64,000 bases of DNA, taken from the NCBI RefSeq assembly GCF_002483205.1, contig NZ_DLHM01000005.1, positions 199,951-263,950 of the forward strand, in the 5' to 3' direction. The position numbers and the translations under genes are program-made. This DNA is from Flavihumibacter sp. UBA7668 (lineage in GTDB: Bacteria; Bacteroidota; Bacteroidia; Chitinophagales; Chitinophagaceae). Each line of letters opens with the position of its first letter. Position 1 is the stretch's first letter. Shown here piece by piece: positions 43,341-51,559 of this stretch. The notes below the pieces were generated by a model. That model was not told the origin of the DNA. It was given only the letters and a program-made list of their open reading frames with translations, and did no database searches.

Positions 43341-44474
43341 CTATGAACTAAGGCGTTTGGAAAGTGCTACCAGGTGTTCTTCTTCCGCAACTATACGGGT
43401 TGGTTTTCCATCAATTTTGCTCCATTTTACCAGGCGGATAAATCCCTCGGCTATTTCAAGTCCGGTTATGGTGCCATCATCAAAACAACAGCAGCCTGCA
43501 TTGAAATAACTGGGACGCATCGTGTGGTAACGATGGTTTACATAATCGTATTCTCGTTTTCTTCGGGGAATTTCAGCACTGACTTTTTTGATTTTTTCCT
43601 GATCATTTTCCTGATTGGCAAGATCCAATTGCAGATACAAGCGTTCCAGATGGGTAAGCGAATTAAAAACCGGCTGATGGGTATGTCCGGTTATCAATAC
43701 CATGTCCTTTTGCGCTGCACTCCATTCATACATGTACTGGTTATGCAATGTTTTAAGATCGGCATTGGAAGAGGGTGAATTGGTATTGATTTCCAGCAGG
43801 GCCTGCAACGGTCCCCAAACATAACTTACAAACCATTTGGAGAAAGCATTGCCATCGCTTTGTGCATCACCCTGATGTCCATGAGTGCAAAAAAAATCAA
43901 GATGACCATAGGGTAATTCTGCCCGTAACACGGCACCGGCATAGGCTTTCAGCGGCTTGCCATAAACTGATTTCAAAAAACTTGGTGCAAGCGGATCATT
44001 GCCCCAATACAAATCATGGTTGCCATAAATTTTTACAAACGCATTTCTTGTTACAAACTCGGTTTCTTTTTCAAAATTGATCTTATTGTATTTGATAACA
44101 TTCGGAAGGATATTTTCCCATAATTCTTCACTGTCGCCCAGATTGATATAGTAGAATTTTCGCTGCTGGTAATACTCAAGAGCGGCCAGATAATTGGGTT
44201 CACAAATGCCAAAATCATCCGCGCCATCCCGGGTGCCTTTATGCAGGTCGGTAAAAATAATTACAGGATGTTCATCCGGACGAAATGCAATCAATGGTCC
44301 CTTTTTTCCTGGTTCGGTGATGATCGTTCTGTAAAGTTGCGACAGGGCCTCATTTACCTTTTCCTGTTTGGGTGCAGCACTGAATTTTGCCACTACCCAT
44401 AAGACGGGTTTTTTCAACAGGAACTGTAATACAAGCTGAATGAATTCAAGAAAGGCTAACCCGATTTTTCGCAT
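43341..44474 (-). CDS. Calcineurin-like metallophosphoesterase
   Basis: The 377-residue protein has the five metallophosphoesterase blocks: 'IIFTDLHKG' (DxH), 'NLGDSEELWEN' (GDxxE), 'IYGNHDLYWG' (GNHD), 'FCTHGHQGD' and 'ITGHTHQP' (GHxH). It resembles UDP-2,3-diacylglucosamine hydrolase-like enzymes and other membrane-linked Bacteroidota phosphoesterases, so a lipid A or other envelope role is possible but not shown. An N-terminal hydrophobic segment (about 5-30) suggests membrane association. Its ATG abuts the neighbouring frame (CATATG), but the DUF72 start is moved downstream to 44538. Confidence 0.87.
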   Translation of the reverse strand: MRKIGLAFLEFIQLVLQFLLKKPVLWVVAKFSAAPKQEKVNEALSQLYRTIITEPGKKGPLIAFRPDEHPVIIFTDLHKGTRDGADDFGICEPNYLAALEYYQQRKFYYINLGDSEELWENILPNVIKYNKINFEKETEFVTRNAFVKIYGNHDLYWGNDPLAPSFLKSVYGKPLKAYAGAVLRAELPYGHLDFFCTHGHQGDAQSDGNAFSKWFVSYVWGPLQALLEINTNSPSSNADLKTLHNQYMYEWSAAQKDMVLITGHTHQPVFNSLTHLERLYLQLDLANQENDQEKIKKVSAEIPRRKREYDYVNHRYHTMRPSYFNAGCCCFDDGTITGLEIAEGFIRLVKWSKIDGKPTRIVAEEEHLVALSKRLSS

Positions 44475-44537
44475 ATGGAAAGGTACAAACTGACACGCAT
44501 AGTTGAAATGGGTTCTTACCTTGCAGTAAAATACTGT

Positions 44538-45488
44538 ATGGATTTTGGAAGGGTTGCATTAGATCAACTGGACAAAATAGATTTTTCTCTTGTGCCTGAT
44601 CCGCCTCTTACGGAACAGGTGCTGGGAGGAGCGCGATTTGCCGGAGCAAAATTGTTCCTGGGTGCTACCCGTTGGACGGTTCCCGAATGGAGCGGAACAC
44701 TCTATCCGCGTAAAGCAAAAGCAGCTGATTTTTTGACTTCCTATTCCAGGCAGTTTAATACAGTGGAATTGAATGCTACCCATTATAAACTATATGGCCG
44801 GGATGAATTGCTGAAATGGGTAAACCAGGTGGATACAGTTTCTGATTCGGTTAACCATAGCGGTGAATTTGTTTTTTGTCCCAAGTTATTTCAGGGCATC
44901 AGTCACCGTGGTGCTTTAAAAGGAAAAGAGGAGCTGGTTCGTTCGTTTGTTGAAAGTGTTCAGGTTTTGGATGAAGGTGTAAAGACCCGATTAGGTCCGG
45001 TTTTTATTCAGTTATCGGATCAGTTTTCTCCAGCACGGCAGGTGGAGTTATTGGAGTTTTTGGCATCCCTTCCTGTTGGTATTCAATGGATGCTTGAACT
45101 GCGGCATGCAGCCTGGTTTGAACAATCGCAACGGATGGCAGATTTTTATCGAACCCTGTCTGACTTAAAAATTGGACTCGTGATAACGGATGTTGCAGGC
45201 CGTCGGGATGTTTGTTCCATGCTGGTGACTGTTCCCCGGGTATTGATTCGCTTTGTGGGCAACCAGGGACATCCCACAGATTTCACCCGGATCGATGCCT
45301 GGGCCAACCGATTGCAGCAATGGTATCAATCCGGCTTGGAATCGGCCTGTTTCTTTCTTCATTTGGGGAAGGAAGAACTGGTGCCTTCATTTGGTATTTA
45401 TGTGGGCAGGATATTCAAAGAACAAACCGGCATTGATACAGCAATTCCGGTGCTGGAGGAGGAACCGACACAGGGCAAACTCTTTTGA
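44538..45488 (+). CDS. DUF72 family protein
   Basis: The 316-residue protein starts at ATG 44538 ('MDFGRVALDQLDKIDFSLVPDPPLTEQVL'), which matches the usual DUF72 N-terminus; an ATG at 44475 would leave no divergent promoter. The TIM-barrel-like domain shows 'LFLGATRWTVPEWSGTLYPRKAKAADFLTSYSRQFNTVELNATHYKLY', 'FCPKLFQGISH' and 'GPVFIQLSDQFSP'. DUF72 proteins (YecE) have unknown activity, with nuclease or metal-binding ideas in the literature. The last codons read CTC TTT TGA, and the TGA is the first part of a GTTGGAAG-type repeat. Confidence 0.88.
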   Translation: MDFGRVALDQLDKIDFSLVPDPPLTEQVLGGARFAGAKLFLGATRWTVPEWSGTLYPRKAKAADFLTSYSRQFNTVELNATHYKLYGRDELLKWVNQVDTVSDSVNHSGEFVFCPKLFQGISHRGALKGKEELVRSFVESVQVLDEGVKTRLGPVFIQLSDQFSPARQVELLEFLASLPVGIQWMLELRHAAWFEQSQRMADFYRTLSDLKIGLVITDVAGRRDVCSMLVTVPRVLIRFVGNQGHPTDFTRIDAWANRLQQWYQSGLESACFFLHLGKEELVPSFGIYVGRIFKEQTGIDTAIPVLEEEPTQGKLF

Positions 45489-45580
45489 AGTTGGAAGTGG
45501 GAGGTTGGAAGTGGGAGGTTGGAGGTTGGAAGTTGGAAGTTGGAAGTTGGAAGTTGGAAGTGGAGGGTTGGAAGTGGAGG
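45487..45580. repeat. GAAGTTGGAAGT-type tandem repeat after the DUF72 gene
   Basis: About twelve imperfect 7- or 8-base units (GTTGGAA, GTGGGAG, GTGGAGG) start inside the TGA stop of the DUF72 gene at 45486-45488. Confidence 0.9.
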
Positions 45581-45656
45581 GAAAGGATGCAACGGAGGAA
45601 AATTCGTCGGGTGAAAATTTTAGCGGCAAATTGCTAACCTCGAGGATTCAATAATT

Positions 45657-45737
45657 CACCTTGTTCACCTCCTTCACCTCTTTCACCTCCTTCACCTCCT
45701 TCACCTTTCACCTCTCACTTTTCACCTTCTACTTCAC
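45657..45737. repeat. GTGAAAGG-type repeat at the 3' end of umuC
   Basis: On the minus strand the sequence reads GGTGAA/GGTGAAAG units of 6 to 9 bases. They begin within the last codons of umuC (GAG GTG AAG TAG) and continue for about 80 bases past its stop at 45729. Confidence 0.88.
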
Positions 45738-47021
45738 CTCCCTCAGTTCTTCCCAGCAGGTAGTATACCGCGGACTCATTTTTTCCTGTTTCATTTTCCA
45801 GGTAGGCTGGATGCCGGTGGATGCAAAATGTATGGTATCCGAGCCCTGGCTGAAATTGATATTGTCCAGGGCTTCCATCAATTTTCGTTTGGAAGCCTGC
45901 TGTACAAGATTTATTTCTTCCATAGGAAAGAATAGATTTTCCTGAAGACTGGATTGCGGTACCAGTCCGGATAATTGAACGCCTGCCTTCAGGTATTTTC
46001 TTTTTCCCTGATAGAGCGCGTCAACAATTGGCAGAGCATATTGGATTAGCTCATTCGTGCCTGAACTGGGCTTTGGTAAGCGAATGGAACTACTGAATTT
46101 TTTGGGATGATAAGTAAACCTGTTTTCATCTGCAGCAACAATATAAATTTCCATTTCAGTTGCGGCACTATTTTGTCGGCGAAGTTTTTCAGCTGCCCTT
46201 GCCAGATAGGTTGCCACTGCTTCCCGTAGATCCTGTAATTCGTGCACTGGACGCCCGAACATTCTGGAACTTCCAATCATTTTCTTTTGTTCCAACGGAT
46301 CTTTAAAATCTATACAGGCCTGTCCGTTTAATTCACGGTGCAATCGTACACCCACAACCCCTCCCAGGTTTTTCTGTACCCAGGGTTCCGGAAGCTGGCT
46401 GAATGTGAAGGCATCCGTAATTCCAAGTTGGCGAAGTTTTTCCGCATACTGGTACCCAATACCCCAAACTTCACCTATTTCAGTTTCCCGCATTGCCTGT
46501 TCAATTTCAGTGGCTTCCCGAAGCACCAACACGCCTTTTGAAACCGTTTTATTTTTTTTCGATAAACGATTCGCCAGTTTGCTTAATACTTTGCTCGGCG
46601 CAACCCCAACCGAAACTTTGATGCCCGTCCATTTTTCAACTCTTTCTTTCAGCTCTGCTGCAAATTGATTTAGCTCCTTATGCGGAATTTTATCCAATTG
46701 AAGAAAGGCTTCATCAACGGAATATACTTCCACTTTTTTCTCGTCCAGCAGCTCTCTAAGCGTGTCCATTACCCGCATGCTGAGTTCGCCATAGAGCTGA
46801 TAATTGGAAGAAAAAACCGCCACCTTCTTTTCTTCGATGAGTGATTTGCATTGAAAATAAGGAGCACCCATTTTTATTCCGGCCAATTTTGCTTCATCGC
46901 TTCGCGCGATGACACAACCATCATTGTTGCTCAAAACAACAACCGGACTGTTTTCCAGATCGGGCCGAAACAGCCGTTCACAGGAACAATAAAAGGAGTT
47001 ACAATCAACCAGCCCAAACAT
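45729..47021 (-). CDS. umuC: Y-family DNA polymerase V catalytic subunit
   Basis: The 430-residue protein is a UmuC-type translesion polymerase. It has the palm motif 'FGLVDCNSFYCSCERLF' (first Asp), 'YSVDEAFLQLD' (second Asp-Glu) and a helix-hairpin-helix region ('IGEVWGIGYQYAEKLRQLGI'). It extends past DNA lesions after activation by UmuD'. The gene follows umuD with a gap of 40 bases containing GTGAAAGG repeats. The C-terminus reads 'REVK' and the stop falls in such a repeat, so the native end may have been altered. Confidence 0.95.
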   Translation of the reverse strand: MFGLVDCNSFYCSCERLFRPDLENSPVVVLSNNDGCVIARSDEAKLAGIKMGAPYFQCKSLIEEKKVAVFSSNYQLYGELSMRVMDTLRELLDEKKVEVYSVDEAFLQLDKIPHKELNQFAAELKERVEKWTGIKVSVGVAPSKVLSKLANRLSKKNKTVSKGVLVLREATEIEQAMRETEIGEVWGIGYQYAEKLRQLGITDAFTFSQLPEPWVQKNLGGVVGVRLHRELNGQACIDFKDPLEQKKMIGSSRMFGRPVHELQDLREAVATYLARAAEKLRRQNSAATEMEIYIVAADENRFTYHPKKFSSSIRLPKPSSGTNELIQYALPIVDALYQGKRKYLKAGVQLSGLVPQSSLQENLFFPMEEINLVQQASKRKLMEALDNINFSQGSDTIHFASTGIQPTWKMKQEKMSPRYTTCWEELREVK

Positions 47022-47052
47022 GAATCTTTTGTTGAATTAACTGTTTATTTTC

Positions 47053-47088
47053 TTTCACCTTTCACCTTTCACCTTTCATCTCATGTAT
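47053..47088. repeat. GTGAAAGG-type repeat at the umuD stop
   Basis: Three to four 8-base units (GGTGAAAG on the minus strand) cover the last four codons and TGA stop of umuD (47062). Confidence 0.85.
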
Positions 47089-47508
47089 CACATACATGAC
47101 CACCCCCCATATGGAAAACCCTTCATTGGAGGGATCAATATCAATGGGTGCAAGCAGCTTGGTTGCTGGAATCAACCGCAGTTTATTAAACTGTTTTTCA
47201 TACCGGCGGATCAGCATTTCGCCATTTAAACTGGCAATTACAATATGGCCGTTTCCCGGTGTGATGGATCGGTCTACAATAACGAGATCTCCCTGGTGTA
47301 TGCCCGCCCCAATCATGGAATCACTTTGAATGCGAAGGAAAAAAGTGGCCGGTTTATTACGGATCAAATACTCATTCAGGTCTAAGCCACGGGTGGCATA
47401 ATCATCGGCTGCAGCACCAAACCCCGTTGCATTGGCATTTCTTACATTTTGCTGCTGAAATTCTTTGGTGCCTGTATAAGCAGCAGAAAAGGCATTTCCG
47501 ATTTCCAT
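47062..47508 (-). CDS. umuD: UmuD-like S24 peptidase domain protein with an Arg in place of the catalytic Lys
   Basis: The 148-residue protein aligns over its length with E. coli UmuD. The self-cleavage site is 'NATGFGAAADDY' (E. coli CG-FPSPAADY), the nucleophile is S64 ('SDSMIGAG'), and 'GDLVIVDRSITPGNGHIVIASLNGEMLIRRY' follows. In E. coli the Lys of the Ser-Lys dyad falls at the position held here by R101 (GEFTVKK versus GEMLIRR). If this alignment is right, the protein would not cleave itself normally. UmuD' activates the polymerase UmuC, encoded next. The last residues (GER) and the stop derive from a GGTGAAAGG repeat. Confidence 0.88.
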   Translation of the reverse strand: MEIGNAFSAAYTGTKEFQQQNVRNANATGFGAAADDYATRGLDLNEYLIRNKPATFFLRIQSDSMIGAGIHQGDLVIVDRSITPGNGHIVIASLNGEMLIRRYEKQFNKLRLIPATKLLAPIDIDPSNEGFSIWGVVMYVIHEMKGER

Positions 47509-47561
47509 AAAAAATAGTGTGGTTTATTTATTATTAAAGGTCGCAAAAAAAATTGGAATTA

Positions 47562-47597
47562 CTAAATTAATTAGTATTTTTATGCTAAATAAATTAG
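47562..47597. promoter_or_regulatory. Two CTAA-N5-TTAG inverted repeats between umuD and the 2H-like operon
   Basis: Sites at 47562-47574 and 47585-47597 have identical CTAA/TTAG arms, 5-base spacers and centres 23 bases apart. They lie in the 107-base divergent region (47509-47615) and are candidate operators for a damage-response repressor. Confidence 0.4.
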
Positions 47598-47615
47598 AAT
47601 TATAACCGGTGGTAT

Positions 47616-48263
47616 ATGCAAGCACAAATTCCGGATAGAAACGAGGCAGGCGTACTGGTAAGTAGTGAACTGCAGGCAGGCATTGCTTTTTCAGGCAACA
47701 CCTACGAAATCAGGGTGAATTTGCCGGTTGAAGTAATGCATGCTGCTGCCGAAGCAATCAGCGGGCTGGAAAATTGGCATAAACAACGGCTATTGAAAAT
47801 AGCTGCACCTGCTATTTTAGTAGCGCGCTTTCATGCCAGGGAGGAAATGGAAGGCACCCTGTTGCGATGGATAAACAGAATTATTGGAACACAGGAAGGA
47901 TTTCAGTTTGCCTTTAATAATTATGGCAGCATGCCCAAACAACCCTTATACTGGAGGATTCAGGATAAGGGAAATTTTCGTCAACTCACAGAGCGTTTGC
48001 GCGTATTGGATGGGTGGATGCAGGGAAATGGTTGTGGTGCATTGAGATTGATTCATTCACCCCGGCTCTTATTGGTAGAGGAAATGGACAGTTCCGTGGA
48101 GCGACAGATCCAACTGGAGTTTTCCTCCCGCTGTCATCATCTGGAAATGGAACTCCGTGAACTGGAATTAATGCGTTGTGATGCATGGAGCAACAAGTTT
48201 CAACTGGTCAGCCGCTTTCCTTTATTGCCACCCGGTTTTAAACAACCAGAACGATTCATTTAA
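47616..48263 (+). CDS. 2H-phosphoesterase-like protein, copy 1
   Basis: The 215-residue protein shows the shape of the 2'-5' RNA ligase/2H superfamily: two alpha/beta lobes, with a 'RLIHSPRLLLVEEM' stretch near the position of the second HxT motif and an end segment 'HHLEMELRELELMRCDAWSNKFQLVSRFPLL'. The first lobe has only 'VARFHAREEM'. Both HxT/S motifs look degenerate (HAR, HSP), so RNA ligase or phosphodiesterase activity is doubtful. It forms a tandem pair with the next gene (10-base gap). It faces umuDC across a common control region and leads to a radical SAM gene, so a role in DNA or RNA damage is a reasonable guess. Confidence 0.68.
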   Translation: MQAQIPDRNEAGVLVSSELQAGIAFSGNTYEIRVNLPVEVMHAAAEAISGLENWHKQRLLKIAAPAILVARFHAREEMEGTLLRWINRIIGTQEGFQFAFNNYGSMPKQPLYWRIQDKGNFRQLTERLRVLDGWMQGNGCGALRLIHSPRLLLVEEMDSSVERQIQLEFSSRCHHLEMELRELELMRCDAWSNKFQLVSRFPLLPPGFKQPERFI

Positions 48264-48273
48264 TCTTAAATAA

Positions 48274-48951
48274 ATGGTTATGCAGGTAAATCAAGCAGGA
48301 ATTGAAAGGAGAAGAGAAGGATTTTTCCAATATGCATCCTTGCCAGGCTATCAGGAACAGGAATACCAGCTGGTTTGGGCAATTCCGGAAGTCGTGAAAG
48401 AGAAAATCCGGAAACAACGTCTATTGTTTCAGGAAAAATATCCGTTACCCTATGGATATACTGCCCAGGTGGTTTTACCCCTGGTAAAATTCAAACAACG
48501 CCAATTGCTGGAGGAGCGGGTAAAGCAGTCGATTTATCAGTTGGCAACAGGATGGCGCCCTTTCCAAATCAGGTTACAAAATTATGCTGCCCAACCATCG
48601 CATAGTTTATTCATACCGGTTGCATCCAGAGCAGGGAGTTCAGCTGAAAATGGATTATGGGGTATTACAAAAGAGCTTAAATCAATTCAGCATCTCCTGC
48701 GGCCGGATAAAGAGCATCCTGCATTTTTTCCAACAGAACATAAGATCCTACTGGCAGGAAAACTCCCTTCCACCATTTTTGATTCAGCCTGGAAAGAATA
48801 TGCAAATAAAACATTTACGGCTCAATTTCTGGCTGATGCCTGCCTGCTGTTGAAACGATCGCAGGGTACCACGAACTGGCAAATACTACAGCGTATTGAA
48901 TTGCGTGATCTGCCAGTTGGAGTTCGGCAACAATCTTTGTTTGATGCCTGA
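48274..48951 (+). CDS. 2H-phosphoesterase-like protein, copy 2
   Basis: The 225-residue protein is more plainly 2H-like. It has an N-terminal 'EYQLVWAIPEVVKEKIRKQRLLFQEKYPLPYGYTAQVVLPLVKFKQ', where the first HxT motif is expected but no His is present. The C-terminal end is 'EHKILLAGKLPSTIFDSAWKEYANKTFTAQFLADACLLLKRSQGTTNWQ', where the second motif is HKI instead of HLT and the rest follows the 2'-5' RNA ligase family closely. Activity is therefore probably lost or changed. It lies between copy 1 and the PA0069-type radical SAM gene (56-base gap). Confidence 0.72.
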   Translation: MVMQVNQAGIERRREGFFQYASLPGYQEQEYQLVWAIPEVVKEKIRKQRLLFQEKYPLPYGYTAQVVLPLVKFKQRQLLEERVKQSIYQLATGWRPFQIRLQNYAAQPSHSLFIPVASRAGSSAENGLWGITKELKSIQHLLRPDKEHPAFFPTEHKILLAGKLPSTIFDSAWKEYANKTFTAQFLADACLLLKRSQGTTNWQILQRIELRDLPVGVRQQSLFDA

Positions 48952-49007
48952 GGGAAAAGTGCATGTTTTTGGTTCGGTTGGTTGAATCTAAGTAAATAAA
49001 TACGCGT

Positions 49008-50072
49008 ATGGAGGAAGGTGCAAAACTGAAAATGAGAGGGAGAGGCGCGCAGATCAATCCGGCTAATCGGTTTGAATCTGCACAGACTGTTCGAATGGAA
49101 GCTGTTGCCATTGACGACTGGACCGAAACGGACAGTTCAACCATCTACCTTGAACAGGAAGCAAAAAGTCTGGTTAATAAAGTAGACAGTCCGGATGTGA
49201 ATATGTTCTACAGCATGAATCCATACCAGGGTTGTGAACATGGCTGTGTATATTGTTATGCCAGAAATTCACATGAATACTGGGGCTTTAGTGCCGGCCT
49301 TGATTTTGAACGAAAAATTATCATCAAACGGAATGCTGCCGAATTATTAAGGAAGTTTTTACTTCGGCCAGCCTGGGAATGCCAGCCGCTTTCCATCAGT
49401 GGAAATACGGATTGTTATCAACCGGCTGAACAGCGTTTTCGGATAACTCGCAGGCTGATAGAAGTTTGCCAGGAATTCAACCAGCCCATTGGGATTATCA
49501 CCAAAAATGCCGGTGTACTCAGGGATGCCGATCTCCTGGAAAAAATGGCGGAAAAAAAATTGGCATCCGTTCTGGTTTCCATCAATAGCCTGGATGAATC
49601 ACTTCGAAGAAAAATGGAACCCCGCACAACTACAGGAGAGCAACGGTTAAGAATTATCCGGGAACTAAGTGCAAAAAATGTACATACAGGGGTGATGATT
49701 GGTCCGGTTATACCCGGACTAAATGATCATGAACTTCCGGTGATTCTGGAAAGAGCAGCAGAAGCCGGGGCAAGATTTGCAGCCTATACGTTTGTTCGGT
49801 TGAATGGTGCAGTGAAACTGATTTTTCATGATTGGCTCTATGAACAGTTTCCTGATCGGGCAGATAAAGTCTGGCATGCTATTGAAAACGGGCATGGTGG
49901 AAAAGTGAATGACAGCCGATTTGGAACAAGAATGAGAGGAGAAGGACCACAGGCAGAGATTATCCGCCAGCAGTTTAAAAAATTCAGCCAGCTATATGGA
50001 TTAAATTCGGAGCGTTGGAGTTTGGATACCGGTTTGTTTACCGTTCCAGGTAAGCAAATGAAGCTATTTTGA
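49008..50072 (+). CDS. PA0069-family radical SAM protein
   Basis: The 354-residue protein has an N-terminal 'KMRGRGAQINPANRFE', characteristic of the PA0069/Rv2578c family, and the radical SAM cluster motif CX3CX2C in 'YQGCEHGCVYCYARNSHEYWGF'. Later 'PLSISGNTDCYQPAEQRFRITR' and 'VLVSINSLDESLRRKMEPRTTTGEQRL' occur. The family is related in name to spore photoproduct lyase-like proteins, but its substrate is unknown. It binds a 4Fe-4S cluster and SAM to make a 5'-deoxyadenosyl radical. Its place after two 2H-like genes and opposite umuDC supports a damage-related role, which is inference. Confidence 0.92.
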   Translation: MEEGAKLKMRGRGAQINPANRFESAQTVRMEAVAIDDWTETDSSTIYLEQEAKSLVNKVDSPDVNMFYSMNPYQGCEHGCVYCYARNSHEYWGFSAGLDFERKIIIKRNAAELLRKFLLRPAWECQPLSISGNTDCYQPAEQRFRITRRLIEVCQEFNQPIGIITKNAGVLRDADLLEKMAEKKLASVLVSINSLDESLRRKMEPRTTTGEQRLRIIRELSAKNVHTGVMIGPVIPGLNDHELPVILERAAEAGARFAAYTFVRLNGAVKLIFHDWLYEQFPDRADKVWHAIENGHGGKVNDSRFGTRMRGEGPQAEIIRQQFKKFSQLYGLNSERWSLDTGLFTVPGKQMKLF

Positions 50073-50098
50073 ACTATCCTTATATTTGGCGCTCTAAT

Positions 50099-51559
50099 AT
50101 GGAAAAACTAATCGAACGAATTGACCAGCTTTGGCTGCAAATGACCGGACAAACAGCGGCAGAAATCAGTAAACTGCCACAGTCCGGAAGTGATCGGATG
50201 TATTTCCGGATTAAAGGTGCTGAAGGGGCTGAAATCAGCTCGGCGATTGCAACCTATAACCCGCATATCCGGGAGAATGAAACATTTTTATCCTTTACCA
50301 GGTCATTGAAAGGAGCTGGTGCGCCGGTTGCTAATGTGTATGCCGTGAATGAAGAAATGGATCTGTATATCCAGGAAGATTTTGGAGATCGTTCCTTATT
50401 AAATGAATTGGAAGAGAAAGGGTTTTGTCAGGAAGTCTATGCCTTATTCCAGCAAAGCTTATCGAAGCTGGCACATCTTCAGATTAAAGGTGGGGAAGAA
50501 ATTGATTATACACATTGCCTTACCGCAAGGGAATTTGGCAAACAGGCAATTCTGAGTGATCTGCTTTATTTCAAGTATTATTTTCTGGATACCCTGAAGT
50601 TTCCCTATGATAAACAGGCATTGCTGGATGATTTTGATGCCCTGAGTTCTTATCTGACCCATACTGAAAACAAACATTTTATGTTCCGGGATTTTCAAAG
50701 CCGGAATATTATGGTTAAAGAGGGTGAAGTTCATTTTATCGATTATCAGGGTGGTATGCTGGGTGCATTACAGTATGATGTGGCTTCCATGCTTTGGCAG
50801 GCAAGAGCCAATCTGCCGGAAGAATGGAAAGATAGCCTGCTTGCCTATTATATTACCCAGGCGAATCAATACCTGGCACAACCAGTGGATCCAACTCTGT
50901 TTACGATTCAGTATAATGGCTATGTATTGATCCGTTTATTGCAGGTACTCGGCGCCTATGGTTTCAGAGGATTTTTTCAACGGAAAGCCCAGTTTCTTAC
51001 AAGCATTCCGCAGGCCCTGAAAAATCTCCAGGCATTTACCGGCAATCGAAAAATGGGAATTGCGGTGCCAGAGTTTGATAAGTGTTTGCAATTCTGTACC
51101 AGCGAGGAAATTCTAAACCGGTTCGAACCACTGCATGCAGATGAAAGCACTCCGCTGGTGGTTTCCATCCATAGTTTTTCCTATAAAAAAGGGTTGCCGC
51201 CAGACCCAACTGAAAATGGGGGAGGCTTCGTATTTGATTGCAGAGGCATTTTAAATCCGGGTAGAGTTGAGGAATATAAAAAGCAAACAGGAAGGGATAA
51301 AGCAGTAAAAGATTATCTCGAACAAAGAACGGCCATGCCTGATTTTTTGAACAGCGTTTTTGATCTGGTTGATATCAGTGTAGCAGATTATATCCGCCGG
51401 GGTTTCTCAAGTCTGCAGGTGAATTTCGGATGTACCGGCGGGCAACATCGCTCCGTTTATGCAGCAGATGCCCTGGCACGCCATCTTCGCAACAAATTCC
51501 GGGTAAAAGTTGAATTGAAACATATAGAACAGGAAGCAAAAAATTGGATCAACGGATGA
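50099..51559 (+). CDS. APH-type sugar kinase fused to a RapZ C-terminal domain
   Basis: The 486-residue protein has two parts. The first (about 1-330) is an aminoglycoside phosphotransferase-like kinase with 'FMFRDFQSRNIMV' (catalytic Asp and Asn; the usual His is Arg) and 'IDYQGG' (metal Asp), resembling AmgK. The second (about 350-486) matches the RapZ C-terminal domain: 'SIHSFSYKKGLPPDP', 'FDCRGILNPGRVEEY' and 'NFGCTGGQHRSVYAADALARHLRNKF'. AmgK phosphorylates MurNAc and GlcNAc at C1, and RapZ binds GlcN6P and controls GlmS in E. coli. The next gene is a MurU-like nucleotidyltransferase with a 4-base overlap, so a cell-wall sugar salvage unit with a built-in sensor is likely. Confidence 0.88.
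   Translation: MEKLIERIDQLWLQMTGQTAAEISKLPQSGSDRMYFRIKGAEGAEISSAIATYNPHIRENETFLSFTRSLKGAGAPVANVYAVNEEMDLYIQEDFGDRSLLNELEEKGFCQEVYALFQQSLSKLAHLQIKGGEEIDYTHCLTAREFGKQAILSDLLYFKYYFLDTLKFPYDKQALLDDFDALSSYLTHTENKHFMFRDFQSRNIMVKEGEVHFIDYQGGMLGALQYDVASMLWQARANLPEEWKDSLLAYYITQANQYLAQPVDPTLFTIQYNGYVLIRLLQVLGAYGFRGFFQRKAQFLTSIPQALKNLQAFTGNRKMGIAVPEFDKCLQFCTSEEILNRFEPLHADESTPLVVSIHSFSYKKGLPPDPTENGGGFVFDCRGILNPGRVEEYKKQTGRDKAVKDYLEQRTAMPDFLNSVFDLVDISVADYIRRGFSSLQVNFGCTGGQHRSVYAADALARHLRNKFRVKVELKHIEQEAKNWING

Noticed and set aside
43341..44537. Divergent genes starting back to back at CATATG (44472-44477)
   Set aside because: The DUF72 family N-terminus fits the later ATG at 44538, which leaves a normal divergent control region.
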